Part shown: piece after piece, positions 32,346 through 40,354 of the stretch | How the letters are laid out: the number at the start of each line of letters is the position of its first letter | Numbering within the stretch: position 1 is the stretch's first letter | Origin: DATLZC01 sp037444005 | GTDB taxonomy: Bacteria; Chloroflexota; Dehalococcoidia; DSTF01; JACRBR01 | Length of the DNA stretch: 45,696 bases | Assembly (NCBI GenBank): GCA_037444005.1 | Contig: JBBING010000012.1 | Coordinates: 1 to 45,696, forward strand | Direction: 5' to 3' | Translations under genes and position numbers: made by a program | Notes under the pieces: model-generated | Databases searched by the model: none | What the model was told of the DNA's origin: nothing | What the model saw: only the letters and a program-made list of their open reading frames with translations

Positions 32346-33137
32346 CTACTCCTCCAGGAACTCGACGATGCGCGCGCTCACTTCCTCCGGGTCGGTCCAG
32401 ATCACCCCGTGCCCGGCCCCTTCGACCACATGCAGACGAGCCCGAGGGATGCGGGCGACGAGGACGTCCGCGAAGCGCATCGGCGTCAGCAGGTCCTCGC
32501 GCGCGGCGATCACCAGGGTCGGCGCCTGGATGAGGTGCAGCCGGTCCTCGCTGTTGAAGCCGAGCGTGGCGCGAACCTGGCGTTCGTACGCCTCCTGCGC
32601 TTGCCACAGCGGATTCTCGGCCGTGCGTCGCATCATCTCTTCGACGAAGCCTTCGCGGCGGTAATCGCGCACGGTGTAGACCCACGGGAAGGTCACCCGG
32701 CAGAAGTCGAGACGGTCGAGGCGGGCGCGGAGAAAGGCCTGCCCTTCGAAGATGGCCGTTCCGCGGGGGTCGCCGCTCGTGTACGTCGTGACGAGCACGA
32801 GGCGGTCGACCCTTTCCGGGTGCTCGATCGCGATGGTCTGCGCGATGGCGCCGCCCAAGGAGACCCCGACGATGTGTGCGCGCTCGAGGCCCAACGCATC
32901 CATCAACCCGAGGGCGTCGCGGGCCATGTCGGCCACGCTGTACGGCTCGGGAGTGAGGTCCGACTGACCGACGTCGCGGTTATCGAAGGAGATGCAACGA
33001 AAGCGGGCGGCGACGAGGCGCGCGACCGCAGCCCATCCGCGATGGTCCACGCCCAGGCCCTGGATGAAGACGACAGGCTGCCCTTCGCCGTCGGAGCGAT
33101 AGAACAGCCGGATGCCGTTTGCCGTGATGTGAGGCAT
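32346..33137 (-). CDS. Alpha/beta hydrolase
   Basis: A 263-residue alpha/beta hydrolase with the oxyanion segment IQGLGVDHRGW, nucleophile Ser in GVSLGGA, an acidic residue in IAAREDLLTP and the catalytic His in VEGAGHGV. Close in form to 3-oxoadipate enol-lactonase and related esterases, but no aromatic-catabolism genes are near. It starts 9 bp after the stomatin stop and precedes the SRPBCC gene, suggesting one transcript from nfeD. Confidence 0.87.
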   Translation of the reverse strand: MPHITANGIRLFYRSDGEGQPVVFIQGLGVDHRGWAAVARLVAARFRCISFDNRDVGQSDLTPEPYSVADMARDALGLMDALGLERAHIVGVSLGGAIAQTIAIEHPERVDRLVLVTTYTSGDPRGTAIFEGQAFLRARLDRLDFCRVTFPWVYTVRDYRREGFVEEMMRRTAENPLWQAQEAYERQVRATLGFNSEDRLHLIQAPTLVIAAREDLLTPMRFADVLVARIPRARLHVVEGAGHGVIWTDPEEVSARIVEFLEE

Positions 33138-33146
33138 CGCGTCGCC

Positions 33147-34079
33147 CTACGACTCCGCCGGCGGACGTTCTTGCGCTGCGGGCGGCCCCTCGACCTCGAT
33201 GGCGCGCGCCGGGGCGCCCGGTGGACGGCCAGTCACGGCGTTCGCCGCGGCCGTAACGGCGTCGGTGAGCGTTTTGAGCAGGTCGATGGGTACCGGAAAC
33301 ACGATGGTGCTGTTCTTCTCGGTGGCGACCTCGGAGAGCGTTTGCAGGAAGCGCAACTGGAGGGTAGCGGGCTCCTGCGCCATGACGCGGCCGGCTTCGG
33401 CCAGGCGTTCCGCGGCCTGGTATTCGCCCTCGGCGTTGATGACCTTGGCGCGGCGTTCGCGCTCAGCTTCCGCCTGGCGCGCCATGGCCCGCTGCATGCC
33501 GGCCGGCAGTTCGACGTCCTTGATCTCCACCGTGGTCACCTTCACGCCCCACGGCTCCGTCTGTTCGTCGATGATCTGCTGGAGCCGCTGGTTGATGCGC
33601 TCGCGCTCCGACAGCAGCTCGTCGAGGTCGGACTGACCCAGCACGCTGCGCAGCGTGGTCTGGGAAATCTGCGATGTCGCGCGGAAGTGGTCGACCACTT
33701 TGACGACCGCGTCCTCCGGATTCATCACCCGGAAGTAGACGACGGCGTTCACCTTCACCGTGACATTGTCCCGGGTGATGGCCTCCTGCGACGGGACATC
33801 CATGGTCACGATGCGGAGGTCCACCTTCACCATGCGTTCGACGATGGGCAGGATGAGAAAGAGGCCGGGGCCGCGCGCGCCCACCAACCGTCCGAGACGA
33901 AAGATGACGCCGCGCTCGTATTCCTGGACGATTTTGACGGAATAGAACCAGACCAGAATGCCCCACGGAGGAATCAGGAGGAGGATCGAGAGTGCGGTGA
34001 GAAACCAGCGGATGAACGAAGCGAGCGCGCTCGCGACCTCGCCGTCGCCGGCGCGCTGAGGCTCAGGGTCCCTGGTCAT
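33147..34079 (-). CDS. Stomatin-like SPFH-domain membrane protein
   Basis: A 310-residue protein with one N-terminal membrane segment (about 24-48), then a slipin/SPFH domain (YERGVIFRLGR, LPIVERMVKVDLR, YFRVMNPEDAVVKV) and a coiled-coil-like Ala/Glu-rich region (MARQAEAERERRAKVINAEGE, here only in part). Such proteins form oligomeric membrane scaffolds. Its gene overlaps nfeD by 17 bp; stomatin and NfeD proteins are encoded together in many bacteria and the NfeD protease is known to cut its stomatin partner's C-terminus. GGAGG precedes the start. Confidence 0.92.
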   Translation of the reverse strand: MTRDPEPQRAGDGEVASALASFIRWFLTALSILLLIPPWGILVWFYSVKIVQEYERGVIFRLGRLVGARGPGLFLILPIVERMVKVDLRIVTMDVPSQEAITRDNVTVKVNAVVYFRVMNPEDAVVKVVDHFRATSQISQTTLRSVLGQSDLDELLSERERINQRLQQIIDEQTEPWGVKVTTVEIKDVELPAGMQRAMARQAEAERERRAKVINAEGEYQAAERLAEAGRVMAQEPATLQLRFLQTLSEVATEKNSTIVFPVPIDLLKTLTDAVTAAANAVTGRPPGAPARAIEVEGPPAAQERPPAES

Positions 34080-35403
34080 GGCGGGCCTCCTCCTGTTGCT
34101 CCGCGGTGGGCTGGGCGCGCCGCACCATCAGCGTCAGTCCTCGCACGTCCGTGATGGTCACCCGCTCTCCCTCGTGGATGGGGCCGTTCTCCGCGATGGC
34201 CCGCCAGCGCTCGCCCTTCAGGAACACGATGCCCTGCGGGTCGAGATCGGACCTGGCCACGGCGACGCTCCCGATCATGGTCTGGCCGCCGACGTATGCG
34301 GGCATGCGCCTCGTGCGGATGATAGCGTTGACGAGCAGGAGCAGGAACCCCCCGGCGGCGATGCCGAATCCGTACACCAGCCAGCGCGATACCTGGAAGT
34401 CGGGGTTCGTCGTGTCGGTCAGGAAGAGCCCGCCGAGGATCAGGCACACGATGCCGGCGAGCCCCAGGAAGCCGAACCCCGGCGTGAACGCCTCGCCCGC
34501 GAAGAGCGCGGCGGCCGTGAGCAGCAGGATGATCCCGACCCAGCTGTAGGGCAGGACGGAGACCGCGAAGAACCCGAGCACCAGCATGAGGAAGCCCAGC
34601 GTCTCGGGAACGAAGGTGCCGGGCTGGAGCAGCCCGATCAGCAGCAGGATGCCGCCGAGGCTCAGGAACAGGAACGCGAGGTTCGGATTGGCGATGATCG
34701 ACAGGAAGCGCTCCCAGTACGTCATGCCGTTCTTCACGATCGGGGCGCCCTGCACGTCGATGGTGACCGACCCAGACGCCAGCTCGACGGTGCGGCCGTC
34801 GGCCTGGCGGAGCAGGTCGTCCAGGTCCGTGGCCACGAAGTCCACGACATGGAGGTCGGCGGCCTCTTCCGCGGAGATGCTCGCGCTCTCGCGCACGGCC
34901 CGCTCCGCCCAGTCGGCGTTGCGCCCTCGTTGCTGCGCTAGGCTGCGGATGAGTGCGGCGGCGTCGTTGGTGATCTTCTCGCCCAGGGTGTCTTCAATGT
35001 CTTCGCCGCCGGCGCCGACCGGGTGCGCGGCGCCGATGTTGGTTCCCGGGGCCATGGCTGCGACATGCGCGGCCATGGTGATGAACGTGCCGGCGGAGCC
35101 GGCGCGAGCCCCCGACGGCGCCACCCACACGATGACGGGCACGTCGGAGGTGTTGATGCGCTTGACGATGGCCCGCATGGAGTCGATGAGGCCGCCGGGC
35201 GTATCGAGCATGATCACGACGGCGCGCGCGTCGTCGTCGGACGCTTCGTCGAGCCCGCGGTCGATGTAGCGCTGGAGGACGGGGTCCACCGTGCCGTCGA
35301 CGGTCAGCACATGCACCGCGCCGCGCTCGAACGTCCGGCCGCAGGCGGCGAGCGTCACGGCGAGCAGCGCCAGGGAGGCCACGGCCGTGAGGATGCGCTT
35401 CAT
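34063..35403 (-). CDS. nfeD: NfeD-family membrane serine protease
   Basis: A 446-residue protein from ATG 35403. An N-terminal signal with LAAC suggests lipid attachment. A ClpP-like protease domain follows with the nucleophile Ser in ARAGSAGTFI and the general-base Lys in GEKITNDAA (Ser105 and Lys145 if counted from GTG 35409), then four or five membrane helices and a C-terminal OB-fold (NfeD) domain. It likely cleaves the adjacent stomatin. TAGAAT lies 6 bp before ATG 35403, consistent with a leaderless transcript; GTG 35409 with a GGAAGAG site is the alternative. The combination of lipobox and multi-span NfeD is unusual. Confidence 0.9.
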   Translation of the reverse strand: MKRILTAVASLALLAVTLAACGRTFERGAVHVLTVDGTVDPVLQRYIDRGLDEASDDDARAVVIMLDTPGGLIDSMRAIVKRINTSDVPVIVWVAPSGARAGSAGTFITMAAHVAAMAPGTNIGAAHPVGAGGEDIEDTLGEKITNDAAALIRSLAQQRGRNADWAERAVRESASISAEEAADLHVVDFVATDLDDLLRQADGRTVELASGSVTIDVQGAPIVKNGMTYWERFLSIIANPNLAFLFLSLGGILLLIGLLQPGTFVPETLGFLMLVLGFFAVSVLPYSWVGIILLLTAAALFAGEAFTPGFGFLGLAGIVCLILGGLFLTDTTNPDFQVSRWLVYGFGIAAGGFLLLLVNAIIRTRRMPAYVGGQTMIGSVAVARSDLDPQGIVFLKGERWRAIAENGPIHEGERVTITDVRGLTLMVRRAQPTAEQQEEARHDQGP

Positions 35404-35409
35404 ACGCAC

Positions 35410-35415
35410 ATTCTA
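35410..35415 (-). promoter_or_regulatory. -10 element 6 bp before nfeD ATG
   Basis: Minus-strand TAGAAT at 35415-35410 is followed after six bases by ATG 35403. A TTG-type -35 is not seen, so this is suggestive only. Confidence 0.35.
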
Positions 35416-35441
35416 CTCTTCCGGGAAGCCGCTCCGTTCGA

Positions 35442-35471
35442 TTGTTCCGCCGGATCGCGCGTAGGTAGAAT
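35442..35471 (+). promoter_or_regulatory. Promoter of the his cluster
   Basis: TTGTTC (35442-35447) and TAGAAT (35466-35471) are 18 bp apart. The leader to GTG 35570 is about 92 bases and carries a short GC hairpin; no T-box motif is present. Confidence 0.6.
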
Positions 35472-35569
35472 GAGGCGCGTCTCGCGAATCTGGCGTCAGG
35501 AGCGAACGCGGCCCCGCGCTGCACGGGGCAGTCGTTTGCCTTCTCCGCGTTCTCGTCAGGAGTGGCTCG

Positions 35570-36817
35570 GTGCCTGAGACGGCCGCTGAATCGCTTCGGT
35601 GCCCCGGTATGCGGGATCTGCTCCCCGACGACATGGAGCGCTTTCGCGCGGTCGAGGGAGTGTTTCTCGAGGTCTGCAAAGCCTGGGGTTACCGGGAGGT
35701 CCGCACTCCGACCATCGAGTACCTGCATCTCTTCACTGCGGCGGGCACGCTGTCGCCGCGCACGCTGGAGCGGGTGTACTCGTTCCTCGATTGGGACGGG
35801 TGGAGCGGCGAGCGCGTGGTGCTGCGGCCCGACGCGACCATCCCGGCTGCGCGGCTCTACGGGGAGGCGCTGGACGGCGGCGGCGTGGCGAAGCTCTGCT
35901 ACGTGGAGAACGTGTTCCAGTTCGCCACCGGCGACGCCTCTCGAGAAGACTGGCAGGCCGGGGTGGAGCTCATCGGCGATACCGGGGCGACCGGTGATAC
36001 GGAGCTCGTACTGCTCGGCGCCGAGACGTTGCGACGCTTGGGCGTCGGCGGCGTCACGCTCAGGGTGTCTCACGCGGGCATCGTCCGCGCGCTGCTAGCG
36101 CGGACGGGGCTCTCGCACGAAGAACAACGGCGACTGTACCAGCGTATGCTGGACGAAGACGCCGACGTGGTGACGGAACTCGAGCGTCTCATCCCCGATC
36201 TGGACGCCCCGTTACGGCTCTTGTTCGGGGTCGAAGGCGGCGGCTCGGCCTACGTGAGCAACCTCAGGGGCGCCTTGTGCCCCGCGATTCCGGAGCTCGA
36301 AGGGCCGCTCGCGGAGCTCTCGACGGTAGTGGAGGCGCTCGAGGCCTGCGGCCTGGCCCCGAGGGCGCAGGCGGCGCTGGCGCGACGGTTCGAGTACTAC
36401 TCCGGTCTCGTGTTCCGATTCGAGCGCGACGGACGCAGGCTCGGCGGGGGCGGACGGTACGACCACCTCATCGAGCTCGTCCACGGCCGACCAGTGCCCG
36501 CATCCGGATTCGCGTTCGAGCTGGAGCCGCTGATGGCGCTGGTCACGCCGTCCGCTGGAAGACCAACGGGGCCCGCGGTGCTGGTCGAGCCGGCGGCATC
36601 CGACGCGTCCTCCATCGCCGCCGCCCTGCGCGCCGCCGACGGGCTGCGCGAGCGCGGATTCACCGCATGGCTCACGGCCGATTCGAGCCGGGCGCCAGCA
36701 TGGCGCCTCTCGGTCGAGGCCAATGGCTACGCCCTGAGTCCGTGGTCGGGCATTGGCTCGCCGCGGCGCTGCGCCTCGCTCGACGAGGTGGCGAGGGCGC
36801 TGGGAGGCCTCGGGTGA
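35570..36817 (+). CDS. hisZ: ATP phosphoribosyltransferase regulatory subunit
   Basis: A 415-residue HisRS-like protein. The N-terminal PGMRDLLPDDMERF, TPTIEYL and a motif-2-like region, plus YYSGLVFRFERDG and GGGGRYDHL, match HisZ, which lacks aminoacylation activity and pairs with short-form HisG. It should be the histidine-sensing partner of the HisG encoded next. Its start is GTG 35570 after AGGAG, and its stop overlaps hisG by 4 bp. A hisS assignment is less likely because a HisRS anticodon-binding domain and an intact motif 2 are not seen. Confidence 0.88.
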   Translation: MPETAAESLRCPGMRDLLPDDMERFRAVEGVFLEVCKAWGYREVRTPTIEYLHLFTAAGTLSPRTLERVYSFLDWDGWSGERVVLRPDATIPAARLYGEALDGGGVAKLCYVENVFQFATGDASREDWQAGVELIGDTGATGDTELVLLGAETLRRLGVGGVTLRVSHAGIVRALLARTGLSHEEQRRLYQRMLDEDADVVTELERLIPDLDAPLRLLFGVEGGGSAYVSNLRGALCPAIPELEGPLAELSTVVEALEACGLAPRAQAALARRFEYYSGLVFRFERDGRRLGGGGRYDHLIELVHGRPVPASGFAFELEPLMALVTPSAGRPTGPAVLVEPAASDASSIAAALRAADGLRERGFTAWLTADSSRAPAWRLSVEANGYALSPWSGIGSPRRCASLDEVARALGGLG

Positions 36818-38205
36818 TTCGGGTCGCACTGCCTCGCGGGGAGCTCCGCGGGCCGACGGCTGCGCTGCTGGAACGGAGCGGCCTTCCGCTTCCCGGTTAC
36901 GCGTCGGGAGCCCGCGAACTCCGCTTCGTTCTCGACGACCGCGGCGTCGCGTTCCGGGTCTTCCGCGAGGAGGACATCCCCGTGCAGGTTGCCCTGGGGA
37001 ACTACGACATCGGGATCTGCGACCTGGCGTGGATTCGCGAGCATCTCATCCGGTACCCGAACGAGGGTCTGGTGCCGCTGCGCGACCTCGGGTTCGGACG
37101 GTCGCGGCTGGTGGTGGCGGCCCCCGAGCGGTCGCGCGTACCCCCGACGGGCGTGCGCATCGTGACCCAGCATCCCAACATCGCCGAGGCGATGGCGGTG
37201 GCGTTGCGTCTGCCGCGGTACAGGGTGTTCCCGGTATGGGGCGCCGCGGAGGCCTATCCCCCTGAAGACGCGGACGTGGCGCTGGTCGCCGTGTCTGACG
37301 GCGCGCTCGAGCGGGCCGGACTCCGAGAGCTTCACACCGTGCTCGAGAGCTCGGCGTGGCTGGTGGCGAACCGCCGCGCGCTGGCGGAGAAGCGCCTCTC
37401 GGCCGTGCTGGGCCCCTTGCTGGCCATGGGCGGCCGCGCGACGCCCCCGCCGTTCACGTTTCCATCGCGTCTGGACCTCGCTGACGGCGGCCCGGAGCCA
37501 CCCCGCAACGTGTTCCGCATCGCGCTGCCCGACGGCCATGCGCAGCGTCACACCGTGGAGGCCCTGCGAGACGCCGGGATTCGCGTCGAGGGCTACGGCG
37601 AGACGCCCGAACGGCGACTGCGCGCAGACGTGCCCGGCGTCGAGGTCAAGGTCATCCGGCCGCAGGACATGCCGCAACAGGTCGCGCTGGGTCAGTTCGA
37701 TCTCGCGATCACGGGCCGCGACTGGCTCCTCTCGCACCTGTGTCAGTTCCCGTCGAGCCCGGTGCGCGAGCTGGTCGACCTGCGCCGGTCGCGGTACGTG
37801 GTGGCCGCCGCCGTGCACGAGAGCGTGCCTGCGGCCACGCTGGAAGAGGCGCTGGACTACTGGCGGGACCGGGGCGTCCAGATTGTGAGGGTAGCCTCGG
37901 AGTACGCGAACATCGCGGACCACTTCGCCCGCGACCGCCGGCTAGGGCGATATCGCGTCATCCCGGTCACGGGCGCGTCCGAAGCGTTCGTGCCCGAGGA
38001 CGCGGAGATCCTCGTGGAAGGCACCGAGACGGGCAGCTCGTTCCGCGCGAACCGCCTGAAGATTCTCGAGACGATCCTCGAGTCGACCGCGTGCCTGATC
38101 GGCCCCGCGGCGCGGCCGCCCGGGAAACGGGGCGAGCTGTTCGATGAGATCGTCGAGCGCTTCCGGTCGTCGGTGCAGGCCGGGGCGCTGGCGGGAGGGC
38201 CGTAA
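36814..38205 (+). CDS. hisG: Tandem double HisG (ATP phosphoribosyltransferase)
   Basis: One uninterrupted 463-residue frame encodes two short-form HisG units: residues 2-205 (IRVALPRGEL start) and 233-440 (VFRIALPDGH start), joined by a Pro-rich linker. They align throughout (DIPVQVALGNYDIGICDLAW with DMPQQVALGQFDLAITGRDW, each shown here as 20 residues). Unit 2 keeps ITGRD and the PRPP loop GTETGSSFRAN (403-413); unit 1 has SDGALERAG there and appears unable to bind PRPP, but keeps the N-terminal PRGEL motif that reads PDGHA in unit 2. The enzyme commits ATP and PRPP to histidine synthesis. GTG 36814 overlaps the hisZ stop; the gene overlaps the next by 1 bp (TAATG). Confidence 0.88.
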   Translation: MIRVALPRGELRGPTAALLERSGLPLPGYASGARELRFVLDDRGVAFRVFREEDIPVQVALGNYDIGICDLAWIREHLIRYPNEGLVPLRDLGFGRSRLVVAAPERSRVPPTGVRIVTQHPNIAEAMAVALRLPRYRVFPVWGAAEAYPPEDADVALVAVSDGALERAGLRELHTVLESSAWLVANRRALAEKRLSAVLGPLLAMGGRATPPPFTFPSRLDLADGGPEPPRNVFRIALPDGHAQRHTVEALRDAGIRVEGYGETPERRLRADVPGVEVKVIRPQDMPQQVALGQFDLAITGRDWLLSHLCQFPSSPVRELVDLRRSRYVVAAAVHESVPAATLEEALDYWRDRGVQIVRVASEYANIADHFARDRRLGRYRVIPVTGASEAFVPEDAEILVEGTETGSSFRANRLKILETILESTACLIGPAARPPGKRGELFDEIVERFRSSVQAGALAGGP

Positions 38206-38957
38206 TGCCGCCCATCGGCATGCACATGACGCTCGCTCGCCAGCTTCAGAGAACGCTGGCGCATCCCAGAATCGCCGCGGACGAAGGCGCGTATTACCTG
38301 GGGTCGACGGCGCCCGACATCCGGGTGCTCACGCGCTGGGAGCGGGAGCGTACGCACTTCTTCGACCTGCACCGGTTCGACGAGCAGAGCGGCGTCGAGA
38401 ACCTGTTCCGCGCATATCCCGAGCTGGCGCGCCCCGAACGCCTGAATCCGTCGACGGTGGCGTTTCTGGCGGGCTATCTGACGCACCTGGTGCTCGACGA
38501 ACAGTGGATCCGGGACGTCTACCGGCCCTGCTTCGGGGAGCGTTCCCCTCTGAAGGGCGATGTTTTGGCGAACGTCAAGGATCGGGTGCTCCAGTTCGAG
38601 CTCGACCGCCGCGAACGGGAGGATGCGGCCGCTATCGAGGAGATCCGCGACGCCCTCGAGCGCTGCACCGTCGATATCACGGTCGAGTTCCTGGAGCGGG
38701 AGACGCTGTTGAAATGGCGGGACATCTCGTTGGACATCCTCCGGCAGGCGCCGGACTGGTCGCGCCTTCGGCTCATCGCCGGCCGCCATCTCCGGGAATA
38801 CGGCGTCGAGACGGACGAAGCGCTCGACGAGTTTCTGACGAGAATCCCCGATCTGCTCGACGAGACCGTGCGTGAGGTCACCGTCGAGCGCGTCCAGGCC
38901 TTCTTCGACACCGCTCGCGAGCGCTCCATCGAGACCGTGAGGAGCTACCTGTCGTGA
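38205..38957 (+). CDS. Zinc-dependent phospholipase C-like protein (PF00882-like)
   Basis: A 250-residue helical protein. Histidines and aspartates occur as in zinc-dependent phospholipase C-like proteins: MHMTLARQL, YYLGSTAPDIR, THFFDLHRF and FLAGYLTHLVLDEQW. No signal peptide is present, so it may act in the cytoplasm, and lipid cleavage is not assured: the family is broad. It lies between hisG (1-bp overlap) and hisD (4-bp overlap) and must be cotranslated with them, but no role in histidine synthesis is known for it. Confidence 0.75.
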   Translation: MPPIGMHMTLARQLQRTLAHPRIAADEGAYYLGSTAPDIRVLTRWERERTHFFDLHRFDEQSGVENLFRAYPELARPERLNPSTVAFLAGYLTHLVLDEQWIRDVYRPCFGERSPLKGDVLANVKDRVLQFELDRREREDAAAIEEIRDALERCTVDITVEFLERETLLKWRDISLDILRQAPDWSRLRLIAGRHLREYGVETDEALDEFLTRIPDLLDETVREVTVERVQAFFDTARERSIETVRSYLS

Positions 38958-40279
38958 ACATCGTCGAGGGCGCCGACCAGGGGCGGCGCACGCTCCTCCG
39001 TCGTCGGCCGCTGACCACGGTCGAGCTTCCCGAGTCGGTGCGGCGCCGCACGCGAGAGGTGTTCGGGTCCGAACTCAGCGTCGAGGACACGGTCAGGCGG
39101 ATCATCGCCGACGTGCGCGAGCGCGGCGACGACGCGCTACGCCACTACACGCGCGTCCTCGATGGCGCCGACATCGACCGGATCGAGGTGGGTCGCGACG
39201 AGATTCAGGCGGCATACGATCACGTGGACCCCGCCCTCGTGGACGCGCTCAGGGTCGCGGCGGCGCGCGTGCGCGCGTTCCACGAGGCGCAGCGCGAGCA
39301 CGCCGCGCGTTCGTTCTCGCTCGACGGCGTGGGGAGCGTCGTGCGCCCGGTCGACCGCGCAGGTGTGTACGTGCCCTCGCAGCGGGGCGCCGTGTACCCG
39401 TCGTCGGTCATTCATACGGTTGCGCCGGCGCGGGCGGCGGGCGTGCCCGAGGTCGTGCTCTGCACGCCGTGCGAGCCGGACGGCCGGGTCGCGCCCGTCA
39501 AGCTCGTGGCCGCCGACCTGGCGGGCGCCGACAGGGTCTTCCGTTTGGGCGGCGCGCAGGCCATCGCGGCCATGGCCTACGGCACCGAGTCGGTGCCGCG
39601 GGTCGACATCGTCTGCGGGCCGGGGAACATCTTCGTGACCGCCGCGAAGAAGGAGGTGTTCGGCGACGTCGGCGTCGACGCGCTCTACGGTCCGAGCGAG
39701 ACCATCGTGATCGCGGACGAATCGGCCGACCCGCGGCTGTGCGCCGCCGATCTCATCGCCCAGGCCGAGCACGACGAACTCGCGTCTCCCATTCTCATCA
39801 CGACGTCGCGCGCGCTCGCCGAACGTGTGGCCGCAGAGGTGGAAGCGCAGCTCGCGGATCTGCCACGGAGCGCGGTGGCGCGGGCTTCGTTCGAGGCGCG
39901 CGGCGGGGCAGTCGTCGTGGCGTCCATCGACGAGGCGATCGCGCTCGCGAACGAATATGCCCCCGAGCACCTCTGCCTGCTGACACGGGACGCCCGCGAG
40001 CGCGTCTCGCAGGTGCGGAACGCCGGCGCGGTGTTCGTGGGTGAGACGTCGCCCGAGTCGCTGGGCGATTACACGGCAGGCCCGAGCCACACCATGCCGA
40101 CGGTGGGCACGGCGCGCTTCGCGTCCCCGCTCGGGGTGCATCACTTCCTGAAGGCGATGAGCGTCGTCGAGGTCGACCGCAACGTCCTCGAACAGCTGGG
40201 GAGGCCGGCGGCGATCATCGCCCGCTTCGAAGGATTCGCAGGCCACGCCCGCTCCATCGAGTACCGCATCGAGCCGTGA
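38954..40279 (+). CDS. hisD: Histidinol dehydrogenase
   Basis: A 441-residue HisD with VDRAGVYVPSQRG (cofactor side), FRLGGAQAIAAMAYGTE, VCGPGNIFVTAAKK, the zinc ligands in AQAEHDE and GDYTAGPSHTMPT, and the catalytic Glu-His in EYAPEHL. It oxidises L-histidinol to histidine in two NAD-dependent steps. GTG 38954 overlaps the phospholipase-like gene. A 75-bp gap with a hairpin and a promoter-like pair separates it from hisC. Confidence 0.96.
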   Translation: MNIVEGADQGRRTLLRRRPLTTVELPESVRRRTREVFGSELSVEDTVRRIIADVRERGDDALRHYTRVLDGADIDRIEVGRDEIQAAYDHVDPALVDALRVAAARVRAFHEAQREHAARSFSLDGVGSVVRPVDRAGVYVPSQRGAVYPSSVIHTVAPARAAGVPEVVLCTPCEPDGRVAPVKLVAADLAGADRVFRLGGAQAIAAMAYGTESVPRVDIVCGPGNIFVTAAKKEVFGDVGVDALYGPSETIVIADESADPRLCAADLIAQAEHDELASPILITTSRALAERVAAEVEAQLADLPRSAVARASFEARGGAVVVASIDEAIALANEYAPEHLCLLTRDARERVSQVRNAGAVFVGETSPESLGDYTAGPSHTMPTVGTARFASPLGVHHFLKAMSVVEVDRNVLEQLGRPAAIIARFEGFAGHARSIEYRIEP

Positions 40280-40280
40280 T

Positions 40281-40298
40281 CGCCGCTGGTTTGCGGCG
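40281..40298 (+). terminator. Small hairpin after hisD
   Basis: CGCCGC (40281-40286), six bases, GCGGCG (40293-40298) form a 6-bp stem right after the hisD stop; the following bases are not T-rich, so termination would be weak. The 3' arm overlaps the -35 of the hisC promoter. Confidence 0.3.
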
Positions 40299-40320
40299 CT
40301 TCGAACGCGACCCCTAGAAT
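40291..40320 (+). promoter_or_regulatory. Candidate internal promoter for hisC-hisB
   Basis: TTGCGG (40291-40296) and TAGAAT (40315-40320) are 18 bp apart; the -10 is identical to that of the hisZ promoter. It would give hisC and hisB separate transcription. Confidence 0.5.
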
Positions 40321-40354
40321 TCGGGGACCTTGCGCGGAAAGAGGCACGACGCAC

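Noticed and set aside
35472..35569. A T-box or attenuator before hisZ
   Set aside because: No T-box core, specifier loop or His-codon-rich leader peptide is visible in the 98 bases.
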